A stretch of 14,984 nt of DNA from JANYIP01 sp031394045 (GCA_031394045.1 JANMWN010000365.1:1-14984), one strand, 5' to 3'; shown: positions 1 through 6,469, numbered from the stretch's first letter. The notes: generated by a model not told the origin, from the sequence alone. Made by a program: numbers and translations.

Positions 1-63
1 GAGTACGCCGACGAGGTCACGCTCGGCCGTGCGTTCGAAGGAAGGCGGCTGCTCGATGTCTGA
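1..63 (+). CDS. recR: Recombination protein RecR, C-terminal 20 residues (5' end outside window)
   Basis: Frame 1 from the first base reads EYADEVTLGRAFEGRRLLDV and then TGA. This is the conserved C-terminus of actinobacterial RecR (typically EYADEVTLGRALEGRR). RecR is the zinc-finger/Toprim protein that acts with RecO, and with RecF where present, to load RecA on gapped DNA. Only the tail is here, so its zinc finger and Toprim domain cannot be checked. The stop codon lies inside the start of the next gene (8-bp overlap at 56-63), implying co-transcription and translational coupling. The position immediately before DUF5063, lysC and asd supports the call, because this order recurs in actinobacteria. 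Confidence 0.88.
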   Translation, partial: EYADEVTLGRAFEGRRLLDV

Positions 64-610
64 GCTGGACGAGTTCTCCCGCGACATCGCGGCGCACGTA
101 CGCACGTACCTCGCGGGGGTGCACGAGATCGCGAGCGGCGAGTCGCCAGAGACTGCGGTCTCCGGGCTGATCGTGCAGCTGGCGCAGATCTCCATGGCGG
201 GGGCGATGCTCGGCGCCGTCAGCGACATCGTGCCGCCGGACCGCTTCGAGGAGGACACCGGTCCCGACCCCGACGGCGACCCCCTGCGCGAGTCGCTGGG
301 CCGGCTGCTCGAGGGGCTCGACGAGTACGCCTCGGTCTTCGACCCGCTGGTGCCCGAGCGCCCGGTCCACGGCCGCATCTCCGACGACATCGCGGACGTG
401 GCGGTCGAGCTCTCCCACGGCGTACGCCACCAGGAGGCCGGCCGGCACGAGGAAGCGCTGTGGTGGTGGCAGTTCTCGTACCTCTCGCACTGGGGTGCCC
501 AGGCGCTCAACGCCCAGCGGGCGCTGCTCTCGATCGTCGCGCACCAGCGGCTGGACTCCGAGGACGAGGCGGCCTCGGCTGCCGAGGTCGACGCCCTGCT
601 CCGCGACTGA
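56..610 (+). CDS. DUF5063 domain-containing protein (conserved recR-lysC spacer gene)
   Basis: This 184-residue soluble protein belongs to the actinobacterial DUF5063 family, whose function is unknown. Recognisable family features are an acidic PDRFEEDTGPDPDGDPLRESL stretch broken here at residues 62-82, DEYASVFDPL at 89-98, ISDDIADVAVELSHG at 108-122, and the aromatic block EALWWWQFSYLSHWG at 133-147, followed by a mostly helical C-terminus. There is no signal peptide or membrane segment. I chose the ATG at 56 because it overlaps the recR stop and has a purine-rich AGGAAGG at 39-45 upstream. An in-frame GTG at 29 would add nine residues but lies before that site. Placement between recR and lysC is conserved in the group, which suggests a housekeeping role. 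Nothing in the sequence gives a reaction. Confidence 0.88.
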   Translation: MSELDEFSRDIAAHVRTYLAGVHEIASGESPETAVSGLIVQLAQISMAGAMLGAVSDIVPPDRFEEDTGPDPDGDPLRESLGRLLEGLDEYASVFDPLVPERPVHGRISDDIADVAVELSHGVRHQEAGRHEEALWWWQFSYLSHWGAQALNAQRALLSIVAHQRLDSEDEAASAAEVDALLRD

Positions 611-616
611 GGCCGG

Positions 617-656
617 TATCCTGGCCCCTCCGCCGTTGGAATTCCCCGCCAGGAGG
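617..656 (+). promoter_or_regulatory. Upstream region of lysC: possible -10 (TATCCT) and strong Shine-Dalgarno
   Basis: The 54-bp gap before lysC holds a TATCCT at 617-622 that resembles a sigma-70-type -10 box, but there is no clear -35 at the right spacing. A perfect AGGAGG at 651-656 lies 8 nt before the GTG at 665 and decides the lysC start. An ATG at 658-660 is out of frame with lysC. The ribosome binding site is solid; the promoter is weakly supported, and lysC may instead be read through from recR-DUF5063. Confidence 0.5.
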
Positions 657-664
657 CATGTCCC

Positions 665-1987
665 GTGGCCCTCGTCGTGCAGAAGTACGGCGGCTCGTCC
701 GTCGCTGATGCCGCGTGCGTCAAGCGGGTCGCGCAGCGCATCGTCGAGACCAGGAAGAACGGCTACGACGTCGTCGTCGTGGTCTCCGCCATGGGCGACA
801 GCACCGACGAGCTGATCGAGCTGGCCGAGCAGGTCTCGCCGCACCCGCCGGCCCGCGAGCTCGACATGCTGCTCACCGCGGGCGAGCGGATCTCGATGGC
901 GGTCCTGGCGATGGCGATCTCCGACCTCGGGGTCGAGGCGCGCTCGTTCACCGGCAGCCAGGCGGGCGTCATCACCGATGCGGCCCACGGCAAGGCCCGC
1001 ATCATCGACGTCACCCCCGGCCGGATCCGCAGCGCGCTCGACAACGGTGCGGTCGCGATCGTGGCCGGGTTCCAGGGCGTCAGCCAGGACACCAAGGACA
1101 TCACCACGCTCGGCCGCGGCGGTTCGGACACCACCGCGGTCGCGCTGGCCGCCGCGCTCGACGCCGAGGTCTGCGAGATCTACACCGACGTCGACGGCGT
1201 CTTCTCGGCCGATCCGCGTATCGTCCCGACGGCGCGACGGCTCGACACCATCACGTACGAGGAGATGCTCGAGATGGCGGCGAGCGGCGCCAAGGTGCTG
1301 CACCTGCGCTGCGTCGAGTACGCCCGCCGCTTCGACCTGCCGATCCACGTACGGTCCTCGTTCAGCCAGCGCGAGGGCACCTGGGTCGTCTCCGAAGACA
1401 GCAAGGTCCGGCACAACACTCGCCAAGATGGCCGCCAAGATGCACCCCAAACCGAGAGGGAAGACGTGGAGCAGCCGATCATCTCGGGGGTGGCCCACGA
1501 CCGGAGCGAGGCCAAGGTCACGGTCGTCGGCGTACCCGACCGACCGGGCGAGGCGGCGGCGATCTTCGAGACCGTCGCTGGCGCCGAGGTCAACATCGAC
1601 ATGATCGTTCAGAACGTCTCGGCGGCATCGACCGGGCGTACCGACATCACGTTCACGCTCCCCACCTCCGAGGGCGACCGCGCGATGGCTGCCCTGGCCG
1701 CGCGCCAGGGCGACATCGGGTTCGAGTCGCTGCAGTACGACGCGGGCATCGGCAAGGTCTCGCTCGTCGGCGCGGGCATGCGCTCGCACCCCGGCGTCTC
1801 GGCGACGTTCTTCCGTGCGCTCGCCGACGCCGGGGTCAACGTCGAGCTCATCTCGACCTCCGAGATCCGCATCTCGGTGGTCTGCCGCGAGTCCGACGTC
1901 AACGCCGCGGTCAACGCCGTGCACTCGGCGTTCGGTCTGGACGCCGAGAGCGGCGAGGCCGTCGTCTACGGAGGTACGGGTCGATGA
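665..1987 (+). CDS. lysC: Aspartate kinase, alpha subunit (full-length lysC product)
   Basis: This 440-residue aspartokinase phosphorylates L-aspartate with ATP. It is the first step to lysine, threonine, methionine and diaminopimelate, and works in the cytosol. The amino-acid kinase domain spans about residues 2-240: VQKYGGSSV at 5-13, TAGERIS at 71-77, GRGGSDTTA at 150-158, and the nucleotide-binding stretch TDVDGVFSADPRIV at 174-187. Two ACT-type regulatory segments follow (about 280-350 and 362-430), with VNIDMIVQNVS at 309-319 and VNVELISTSEIRISVV at 391-406. These are the known binding sites for feedback by lysine and threonine in related enzymes. Family members are usually near 420 residues; the excess here is a hydrophilic linker at about 245-267. 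The GTG start has AGGAGG 8 nt upstream. The stop overlaps the asd ATG (ATGA, 1984-1987), so the two are coupled. Confident call. Confidence 0.97.
   Translation: MALVVQKYGGSSVADAACVKRVAQRIVETRKNGYDVVVVVSAMGDSTDELIELAEQVSPHPPARELDMLLTAGERISMAVLAMAISDLGVEARSFTGSQAGVITDAAHGKARIIDVTPGRIRSALDNGAVAIVAGFQGVSQDTKDITTLGRGGSDTTAVALAAALDAEVCEIYTDVDGVFSADPRIVPTARRLDTITYEEMLEMAASGAKVLHLRCVEYARRFDLPIHVRSSFSQREGTWVVSEDSKVRHNTRQDGRQDAPQTEREDVEQPIISGVAHDRSEAKVTVVGVPDRPGEAAAIFETVAGAEVNIDMIVQNVSAASTGRTDITFTLPTSEGDRAMAALAARQGDIGFESLQYDAGIGKVSLVGAGMRSHPGVSATFFRALADAGVNVELISTSEIRISVVCRESDVNAAVNAVHSAFGLDAESGEAVVYGGTGR
1466..1987 (+). CDS. lysC: Candidate internally started aspartokinase beta (regulatory) subunit
   Basis: An in-frame GTG (codon 268 of lysC) at 1466-1468 is preceded by the purine run GAGAGGGA at 1454-1461, 4 nt away. 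Starting there gives a 173-residue protein beginning VEQPIISGVAHDRSEAKVTV that contains both ACT segments and no kinase domain. In Corynebacterium, Bacillus and mycobacterial relatives a separate beta subunit is translated from exactly this point of the same gene and forms an alpha2beta2 enzyme. The match of position, start codon and ribosome binding site is visible here; actual translation of the beta chain is inferred from those relatives. Confidence 0.65.
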   Translation: MEQPIISGVAHDRSEAKVTVVGVPDRPGEAAAIFETVAGAEVNIDMIVQNVSAASTGRTDITFTLPTSEGDRAMAALAARQGDIGFESLQYDAGIGKVSLVGAGMRSHPGVSATFFRALADAGVNVELISTSEIRISVVCRESDVNAAVNAVHSAFGLDAESGEAVVYGGTGR

Positions 1988-3039
1988 CCGTCCAGCGCAA
2001 GCCCACGCTCGCCGTCGTCGGTGCCACCGGTGCGGTCGGCACCGTCATGCTCGAACTGCTCTCGACCCGTACCGACGTCTGGGGCGAGATCCGGCTGGTG
2101 GCCTCGGCGCGCTCGGCCGGCAAGCGGCTGCACCTGCGCGGCCAGGACGTCGAGGTCGTCGCGCTGGCGCCCGAGGTCTTCGACGGCGTCGACGTCGCGA
2201 TGTTCGACGTACCCGACGAGGTGTCGGCGCAGTGGGCACCGATCGCGGCCGCCCGTGGTGCGGTCGCGGTCGACAACTCCGGCGCGTTCCGGATGGACCC
2301 CGACGTGCCGCTGGTCGTCCCCGAGGTCAACCCCGAGCAGGCCCGTATCCGGCCCAAGGGCATCATCAGCAACCCGAACTGCACGACGCTGTCGATGATC
2401 GTCGCGCTCGGCGCCCTGCACCAGCGGTACGGGCTGCGCGAGCTCGTCGTGGCGTCGTACCAGGCGGCGTCGGGCGCGGGCCAGTCCGGCATCGACACCC
2501 TGCGTGCGCAGCTCGCGAAGGCCGCCGACGACCCCGACATCGGCACCCGTCCCGGCGACGTTCGCAAGGTGGTCGGCGACTTCGGGCCGTTCCCCGCACC
2601 GCTGGCGATGAACGTCGTCCCGTGGGCCGGCTCACTCCGCGACGGTGGTTGGTCGAGCGAGGAGCTGAAGGTACGCAACGAGTCCCGCAAGATCCTGGGG
2701 CTGCCCGACCTCAAGGTCTCGGCCACCTGCGTACGCGTGCCCGTGATCACCACGCACTCGATCGCGGTGCACGCGGTCTTCGACCGGGAGCCCTCGCAGG
2801 GCGAGGCCCAGACGATCCTGCGGGACTCGGCCGGCGTCCTCCTGGTCGACAACCCCGAGCTCGGCGAGTTCCCCACCCCGGCGGATGCGGTCGGTACGGA
2901 TCCCACGTGGGTTGGGCGGGTGCGGCGCTCGCTGGACGACCCGCACGCGCTCGACCTTTTCGTCTGCGGCGACAACCTGCGCAAGGGTGCGGCCTTGAAC
3001 ACGGCGCAGATCGCGGAGCTCGTCGCTTCGGAGTTCTGA
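1984..3039 (+). CDS. asd: Aspartate-semialdehyde dehydrogenase
   Basis: This 351-residue enzyme reduces aspartyl phosphate, the product of the upstream kinase, to aspartate semialdehyde with NADPH. It is the branch point to lysine/diaminopimelate and to homoserine. The N-terminal Rossmann motif GATGAVG lies at 13-19. SNPNCTT at 129-135 contains the catalytic cysteine C133. ASYQAASGAG at 157-166 holds the substrate-contacting Q160, RVPV is at 251-254, and HSIAVH at 258-263 supplies the acid-base histidine H258. Length is typical. The ATG overlaps the lysC stop by 4 bp, so both enzymes are made together. At 74-81 the stretch FDVPDEVS stands where many homologues have FSAGGxxS in the cofactor/phosphate-binding loop. 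I believe this variant is shared by a subset of actinobacteria, so I treat it as a lineage feature and not as a defect. Confidence 0.97.
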   Translation: MTVQRKPTLAVVGATGAVGTVMLELLSTRTDVWGEIRLVASARSAGKRLHLRGQDVEVVALAPEVFDGVDVAMFDVPDEVSAQWAPIAAARGAVAVDNSGAFRMDPDVPLVVPEVNPEQARIRPKGIISNPNCTTLSMIVALGALHQRYGLRELVVASYQAASGAGQSGIDTLRAQLAKAADDPDIGTRPGDVRKVVGDFGPFPAPLAMNVVPWAGSLRDGGWSSEELKVRNESRKILGLPDLKVSATCVRVPVITTHSIAVHAVFDREPSQGEAQTILRDSAGVLLVDNPELGEFPTPADAVGTDPTWVGRVRRSLDDPHALDLFVCGDNLRKGAALNTAQIAELVASEF

Positions 3040-3045
3040 GGGGGC

Positions 3046-3125
3046 TGATCGGGGTTTGATCGGCGCCTCCCTCGCGGGAGTAGAGCGTCTTTTACGCTCG
3101 GTAGGCGCCGCCCAAGCCCCGATCA
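3046..3125 (+). repeat. Branched inverted repeat downstream of asd (likely terminator or structured element)
   Basis: Seven bases after the asd stop, TGATCGGGGTTTG (3046-3058) pairs with CAAGCCCCGATCA (3113-3125) as a 13-bp stem with one G-U pair. Inside it, GGCGCC at 3062-3067 pairs with GGCGCC at 3104-3109. Within that stem sit two small hairpins: TCCC/GGGA around TCGC (3068-3079) and GAGCGT/ACGCTC around CTTTT (3083-3099). The predicted shape is a three-way (Y) junction. The region just after it is pyrimidine-rich (CAACTCTTTGCTCGGCTTTC), which suits termination of the recR-asd operon. It could also be a mobile palindromic element. Confidence 0.6.
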
Positions 3126-3155
3126 ACTCTTTGCTCGGCTTTCTGCTCGTCTGGG

Positions 3156-3182
3156 TGTCGATTCCGTTCCGGCTTGTTCGTC
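3156..3182 (+). promoter_or_regulatory. Probable ECF42-type promoter (TGTCGA-N17-CGTC) for the DGPF/sigma operon
   Basis: TGTCGA at 3156-3161 (-35) and CGTC at 3179-3182 (-10) are 17 nt apart and lie about 50 nt before the DGPF start. From memory, the published ECF42 work in Streptomyces venezuelae describes a TGTCGA -35 and a short CGA/TC -10 ahead of DGPF genes. The match, directly upstream of a DGPF gene followed by an ECF42-type sigma factor, suggests that the sigma factor drives its own operon. The motif match is seen; the regulation is inferred. Confidence 0.6.
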
Positions 3183-3232
3183 GTGATGATGTGAGGGCGG
3201 CACCGGGCCGCCAGCGACCGACGGAGACTCTG

Positions 3233-3592
3233 ATGCGCTATCTGCTGCTGATCCACACCAACCCCGAGAACTGGGCCACGCTGAGCGAGGCCGAGACCGG
3301 GGCGATGTACGGCGAGTACACCGCGTTCACCCAGCGCATCGTCGACTCGGGCGAGTTCGTCTCTGGCGACCCGCTGCAGGGGCCGGACACCGCGACGGTC
3401 GTACGGGTCCGCGACGGTGCCCGCTCGACGACGGACGGCCCCTACGTGGAGACCAAGGAACACCTGGCCGGCTACTACGTGATCGACTGCGCGGGCCTGG
3501 ACCGGGCGCTCGCGATCGCGGCGGACATCCCGGACGCCAGGTTCGCCGGCGTCGAGGTACGTCCGCTCGCCGACATGACGATGCCCAGCTAG
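3233..3592 (+). CDS. YCII-related DGPF-domain protein
   Basis: This is a 119-residue member of the YCII/DGPF superfamily (dimeric alpha-beta barrel, ferredoxin-like fold). It opens with MRYLLLIHTN. The middle has SGEFVSGDPLQGPDTATVVR at 39-58. The defining DGPF block is TTDGPYVETKEHLAGYYVIDC at 66-86, broken here as TTDGPYVETKEHL plus AGYYVIDC. The biochemical activity of these proteins is unknown. They are repeatedly found beside ECF42-type sigma factors and are their known targets in Streptomyces. The ATG at 3233 has GGAG at 3223-3226 six bases upstream. The stop is 12 nt before the sigma-factor gene, so the two form an operon behind the TGTCGA promoter. No signal peptide is visible. The family assignment is firm; the cellular role is not known. 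Confidence 0.93.
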   Translation: MRYLLLIHTNPENWATLSEAETGAMYGEYTAFTQRIVDSGEFVSGDPLQGPDTATVVRVRDGARSTTDGPYVETKEHLAGYYVIDCAGLDRALAIAADIPDARFAGVEVRPLADMTMPS

Positions 3593-3604
3593 GCAGGGAC
3601 GACG

Positions 3605-4912
3605 TTGAGCGGCGCAGCAGGGCTCGCCGAGGAGCTGTTCCGGGCCGAGTCCGCCCGGGTCCTCGGCGCCCTGATGCGCCGCTTCGGCAACCTGGACCTC
3701 GCCGAGGACGCGTACCAGGATGCCTGCGTCGCGGCGGTCGAGACGTGGCCGCGGGACGGGACGCCGAGCAACCCGGGGGCGTGGCTGACGACCGTGGCCG
3801 GCAACCGGGCGCTGGACCGGATCCGGCGGGAGTCCGCCCGGCTGCCCAAAGAGGTCGAGGCGTCCGGCCTGTACCTCGACTCGTCCGGCTGGGGTCGGCG
3901 GCCCGCCTCGGCGCTCGAGGCCATCGACGCCCGCGCGCTGCCCGACGAGGGGGATGACGCCCGCGCGGGAGCGCCGCTGGCCGACGACGAGCTGCGCCTG
4001 GTCTTCCTCTGCTGCCACCCGGCGCTGGCCCAGGAGGCCCAGATCGCCCTGACGCTGCGTACCGTCGGCGGCCTGACGACTGGCGAGATCGCCCGTGCGT
4101 ACCTCGTCGCCGAGTCGACGATGGCGCAGCGGCTGGTACGGGCCAAGCGCAAGATCGTGCTTGCCGGGATCCCGTTCCGGATGCCCGAGGGGGCCGAGCT
4201 CGCGGAGCGAACCGCCGCGGTGCTGCACGTCGTGTACCTGATCTTCAACGAGGGATACACCGCGAGCGGCGCCCACGCTGTCGTGCGTACGGACCTCTGC
4301 GTCGAGGCCGTGCGACTGTCCGCCCTCCTCGAGCAGCTCCTGCCCGAGGACGCCGAGGTGGTCGGGCTTCGGGCGCTGCTGCTTCTGCACGACGCTCGGC
4401 GGGCGGCGCGGGTCGACAGTGCCGGCCGCCTCGTTCCCCTCGAGGATCAGGACCGCGCGCAATGGGGCTCGGCGCAGATCGCGCTCGGGGCCGCCCTGGT
4501 CGAGCGCGCGCTGCGGATCGGCCCGATCGGCCCGTACCAGCTGCAGGCGGCGATCGCGGCGCTGCACGCCGAGGCGGAGTCGGCGCAGGCCACCGACTGG
4601 GCCCAGATCGTGCAGCTGTACGACCTGCTGGCCCACCTCGCGCCCGGGCCGCTCGTGACGCTCAACCGCGCAGTGGCGCTGGCGATGCGCGACGGTCCCG
4701 CGGCCGGGCTGGCCGTGCTCGACCGCCTTGCCGCGTCGGGGGAGCTGGCTGGCCATCATCGGCTGCCCTCGACGCGGGCCCAGCTGCTCGAGCGGGCGGG
4801 GCGGCGTACTGAGGCGGTGGCGTCGTACGACCAGGCCCTGGCTCTGGTCGACAGCGCGCACGAGCGCGCCTACCTCACCGAGCGCCGCGCCCGCCTCGCC
4901 GGGCTGGCCTGA
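3605..4912 (+). CDS. ECF42-type RNA polymerase sigma factor with long C-terminal TPR-like extension
   Basis: This 435-residue sigma factor directs RNA polymerase to target promoters. The sigma region 2 domain lies at about 8-80 (AESARVLGALMRRFGNLDLAEDAYQDAC, then NPGAWLTTVAGNRALDRIRRE). A linker with DDELRLVFLCCHPALAQEAQ at 127-146 follows. Region 4 is at about 146-190 (LTLRTVGGLTTGEIARAYLVAESTMAQRLVRAKRK). The remaining ~240 residues contain the conserved YLIFNEGYTAS at 211-221 (DUF6596 region) and helical repeats at about 330-432 (VQLYDLL, NRAVALAMRDGPAAGLAVLDRL, AQLLERAGRRTEAVASYDQAL), which look like TPRs. That layout, plus the adjacent DGPF gene, defines group ECF42, whose extension is reported to be needed for activity. 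There is no anti-sigma gene nearby. The TTG start follows CAGGGA (3594-3599) by 5 nt; a later start is possible. Confidence 0.93.
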   Translation: MSGAAGLAEELFRAESARVLGALMRRFGNLDLAEDAYQDACVAAVETWPRDGTPSNPGAWLTTVAGNRALDRIRRESARLPKEVEASGLYLDSSGWGRRPASALEAIDARALPDEGDDARAGAPLADDELRLVFLCCHPALAQEAQIALTLRTVGGLTTGEIARAYLVAESTMAQRLVRAKRKIVLAGIPFRMPEGAELAERTAAVLHVVYLIFNEGYTASGAHAVVRTDLCVEAVRLSALLEQLLPEDAEVVGLRALLLLHDARRAARVDSAGRLVPLEDQDRAQWGSAQIALGAALVERALRIGPIGPYQLQAAIAALHAEAESAQATDWAQIVQLYDLLAHLAPGPLVTLNRAVALAMRDGPAAGLAVLDRLAASGELAGHHRLPSTRAQLLERAGRRTEAVASYDQALALVDSAHERAYLTERRARLAGLA

Positions 4913-4974
4913 GTCGATCTTGAGAGATGTCCGCCTCGACGCGCCGGGGCGCGCGGGCATCTCTCAAGATCGAC
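4913..4974 (+). repeat. Intergenic palindromic repeat, copy 1 (perfect 17-bp arms)
   Basis: GTCGATCTTGAGAGATG (4913-4929) is matched exactly by CATCTCTCAAGATCGAC (4958-4974). The 28-nt GC-rich spacer contains its own small hairpin, CGCGCC/GGCGCG. The left arm starts directly after the sigma-factor stop codon. No U-tract follows, but a strong hairpin here would end or stabilise the ECF42 operon transcript. The same left arm recurs at 6503-6519, and the right flank (ACAGAAATCGGACCGAGG) resembles that of the second copy. Confidence 0.85.
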
Positions 4975-5003
4975 ACAGAAATCGGACCGAGGGAAGCGCC
5001 GGT

Positions 5004-5042
5004 GTGTCGGTTGGGACACTACTGTGCAGCACGCGGTACTGT
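5004..5042 (+). promoter_or_regulatory. Candidate operator/promoter region of the padR-HAAS operon
   Basis: GTGTC (5004-5008), six bases, then GACAC (5015-5019) form a small dyad about 50 nt before the padR start. TACTGTG and TACTGTC occur as a direct repeat at 5020-5026 and 5037-5043. The second TACTGT could serve as a -10 box, but no well-spaced -35 is obvious. PadR proteins normally bind dyads in their own promoter, so autoregulation here is plausible but not shown. Confidence 0.35.
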
Positions 5043-5069
5043 CCTGAGCAGATGACCGGGAGGTGGTCC

Positions 5070-5405
5070 ATGGACAGCAGTCAGCTGCTCAAGGGTGTGC
5101 TCGACGTCGCAGTGCTCGCGGTGGTGGCCGACCAGGACGGGTACGGGTACGACGTCGTACGCCGGCTGCGCGCGGCTGGGCTCGACGACGTCGGTGATGC
5201 CTCGGTGTACGGCACGCTCCGCCGGCTGTTCCAGGCCGGCGCGCTGACCTCCTACGTCGTGCCTTCCGACGAGGGTCCGCACCGCAAGTACTACGGCCTC
5301 AACCCGAGCGGGCGCGACCTGCTGGAGTCGTCCACCAAGACCTGGATGTCCTTTGCCCAGACCATGAATCTGCTGCTGCAGCACGAGCCGGAGGCCGCGA
5401 AGTGA
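5070..5405 (+). CDS. PadR family transcriptional regulator
   Basis: This is a 111-residue PadR-family winged-helix repressor. The N-terminal wHTH runs over about residues 5-85: LLKGVLDVAVLAVVADQDGYGYDVVRRLRAAG, the recognition helix region SVYGTLRRLFQAGALTSY at 45-62, and the wing GPHRKYYGLNPSGRDLL at 69-85. A short C-terminal helix (about 86-104) is the usual dimerisation element of the small PadR-s2 class. I chose the ATG at 5070 because GGGAGGT lies 5-6 nt upstream; an in-frame ATG at 5052 would place that site inside the gene. The stop overlaps the GTG of the next gene (GTGA, 5402-5405). Pairing of a small PadR with a HAAS/DUF1700 membrane protein is a recurrent arrangement in which the PadR controls the operon. 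The inducer is unknown. Confidence 0.93.
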   Translation: MDSSQLLKGVLDVAVLAVVADQDGYGYDVVRRLRAAGLDDVGDASVYGTLRRLFQAGALTSYVVPSDEGPHRKYYGLNPSGRDLLESSTKTWMSFAQTMNLLLQHEPEAAK

Positions 5406-6469
5406 ACACCACCCCCTTGCTCGGCGCAGAGTTCGACAGCGATGTCGAGGCCTACGCCGCGGTCGTACGCGGCGCGCTCGCCGACCTCTCCGCGGCCCAG
5501 CGCGATCTCCTGGTGGAGGACCTCGAGGAGCACCTCACCGAGATCGCCGCCGAGATCGACGGGCCGCTTGCCGAGCGGCTCGGCGACCCCCTGACCTACG
5601 CGGCCGAGCTGCGTTCCTCTGCCGGGTTCGACGCGCTCCGGTCGCCTCGCCGGGCTCGGGTGCATGGCCGGTTGAACGACCTGCGCGCAGGGGTGGTCCG
5701 TCGACTCGAGGCCCAGCGAGGCTGGGCGCCCACTGTCGCCTTCGTACCTACCTTGCGCCCCGCCTGGATCCTGCTCCGCGGCTACCTCGCGGTGATGCTC
5801 GTCTCCGCCGTGGTCAACGACAACAACCGCTACGGGTTCTTCCCCCATCTGACCAGTCACCTAGTCGAGCTCACGGGAATGGCCGGGATCGTCCTCGGCG
5901 TCTCGGCCTCCCTCTGGCTCGACCGGAGGCAGCAGCGCGGTCTCGGCCGGTTCGCTCGCGGGGCGATCATCCTGGCCACGGCCGCGGTCGTCATCTTCGC
6001 CATCGACTGGGCGCTCCACGTCCAAAGCCTCGACCAGGGCTACGACGCGAGCAGTCAGGGCGAGCTGGCCCCCGTGCCGATGGCCACGGCGGCGCCGGCG
6101 GACGGTCAGCCGACGTCGGACCTGACGTCCGTCAGCAACATCTATGCGTACGGGGCGGACGGGCAGCCGCTGGCCAACGTGCGGCTCTACGACCAGGACG
6201 GCCACCCGATCGTGCTGACCGACCCATGGGCCGACGACCCGTCCGTGATCCGTACGCACGTGCTGCAGACCGATGGCCAGCTCAGCGACAACGCGTACCC
6301 GCTCAAGCGCGAGCTGGCCCCCGGTGTTCTCGCTGGCATGACGCCGGACAAGCTCACGTACGACGAGGCCGGCAACCCGACCGTGTTCGGGTCGACGCCG
6401 GCCGCGACCGTCCCGCCGCTGCTCCTGCCGACCGCCGCTCCCCTGCCGCCGATCTCCGGTCGGCCCTGA
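5402..6469 (+). CDS. HAAS-domain (DUF1700-like) membrane protein with C-terminal extracytoplasmic domain
   Basis: This 355-residue membrane protein is translationally coupled to padR (GTGA overlap). Residues about 12-80 form the helical HAAS-type cytoplasmic domain (VEAYAAVVRGALADLSAAQRDLLVEDLEEHLTEIAAE, then LGDPLTYAAELRSSAGF), the part usual in PadR partners. Three hydrophobic segments follow at about 121-138, 153-173 and 187-206. The last ~145 residues are hydrophilic and predicted outside. They contain a Rhs/carboxypeptidase-like phrase, NIYAYGADGQPLANVRLYDQDGHPI, at 246-270 (written here as two parts of one loop: NIYAYGADGQPLANV and RLYDQDGHPI). The end is a Pro/Ala-rich tail, TVPPLLLPTAAPLPPISGRP. 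HAAS proteins are thought to signal or act with PadR; the ectodomain function is unknown. The GTG start is supported by the overlap. Confidence 0.8.
   Translation: MNTTPLLGAEFDSDVEAYAAVVRGALADLSAAQRDLLVEDLEEHLTEIAAEIDGPLAERLGDPLTYAAELRSSAGFDALRSPRRARVHGRLNDLRAGVVRRLEAQRGWAPTVAFVPTLRPAWILLRGYLAVMLVSAVVNDNNRYGFFPHLTSHLVELTGMAGIVLGVSASLWLDRRQQRGLGRFARGAIILATAAVVIFAIDWALHVQSLDQGYDASSQGELAPVPMATAAPADGQPTSDLTSVSNIYAYGADGQPLANVRLYDQDGHPIVLTDPWADDPSVIRTHVLQTDGQLSDNAYPLKRELAPGVLAGMTPDKLTYDEAGNPTVFGSTPAATVPPLLLPTAAPLPPISGRP

Noticed and set aside
1405..1465. Possible pair of compensating frameshifts in the lysC linker
   Set aside because: The in-frame reading is fully open and linkers of this family vary. 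The alternative frame gives no better match to known aspartokinases, and the tandem 12-bp repeat explains the extra length.
17..1924. Very long minus-strand open frame (635 codons) opposite recR/DUF5063/lysC
   Set aside because: It is the antisense shadow of strongly GC3-biased genes: low-complexity Arg/Asp/Val/Gly-rich product, no recognisable domain, no ribosome site, and it covers a certain lysC.
3092..4960. Long minus-strand open frame (622 codons) opposite the DGPF and sigma-factor genes
   Set aside because: Same cause; composition is Arg/Gly/Pro/Gln-rich, and it runs through a clear promoter and two confident genes.
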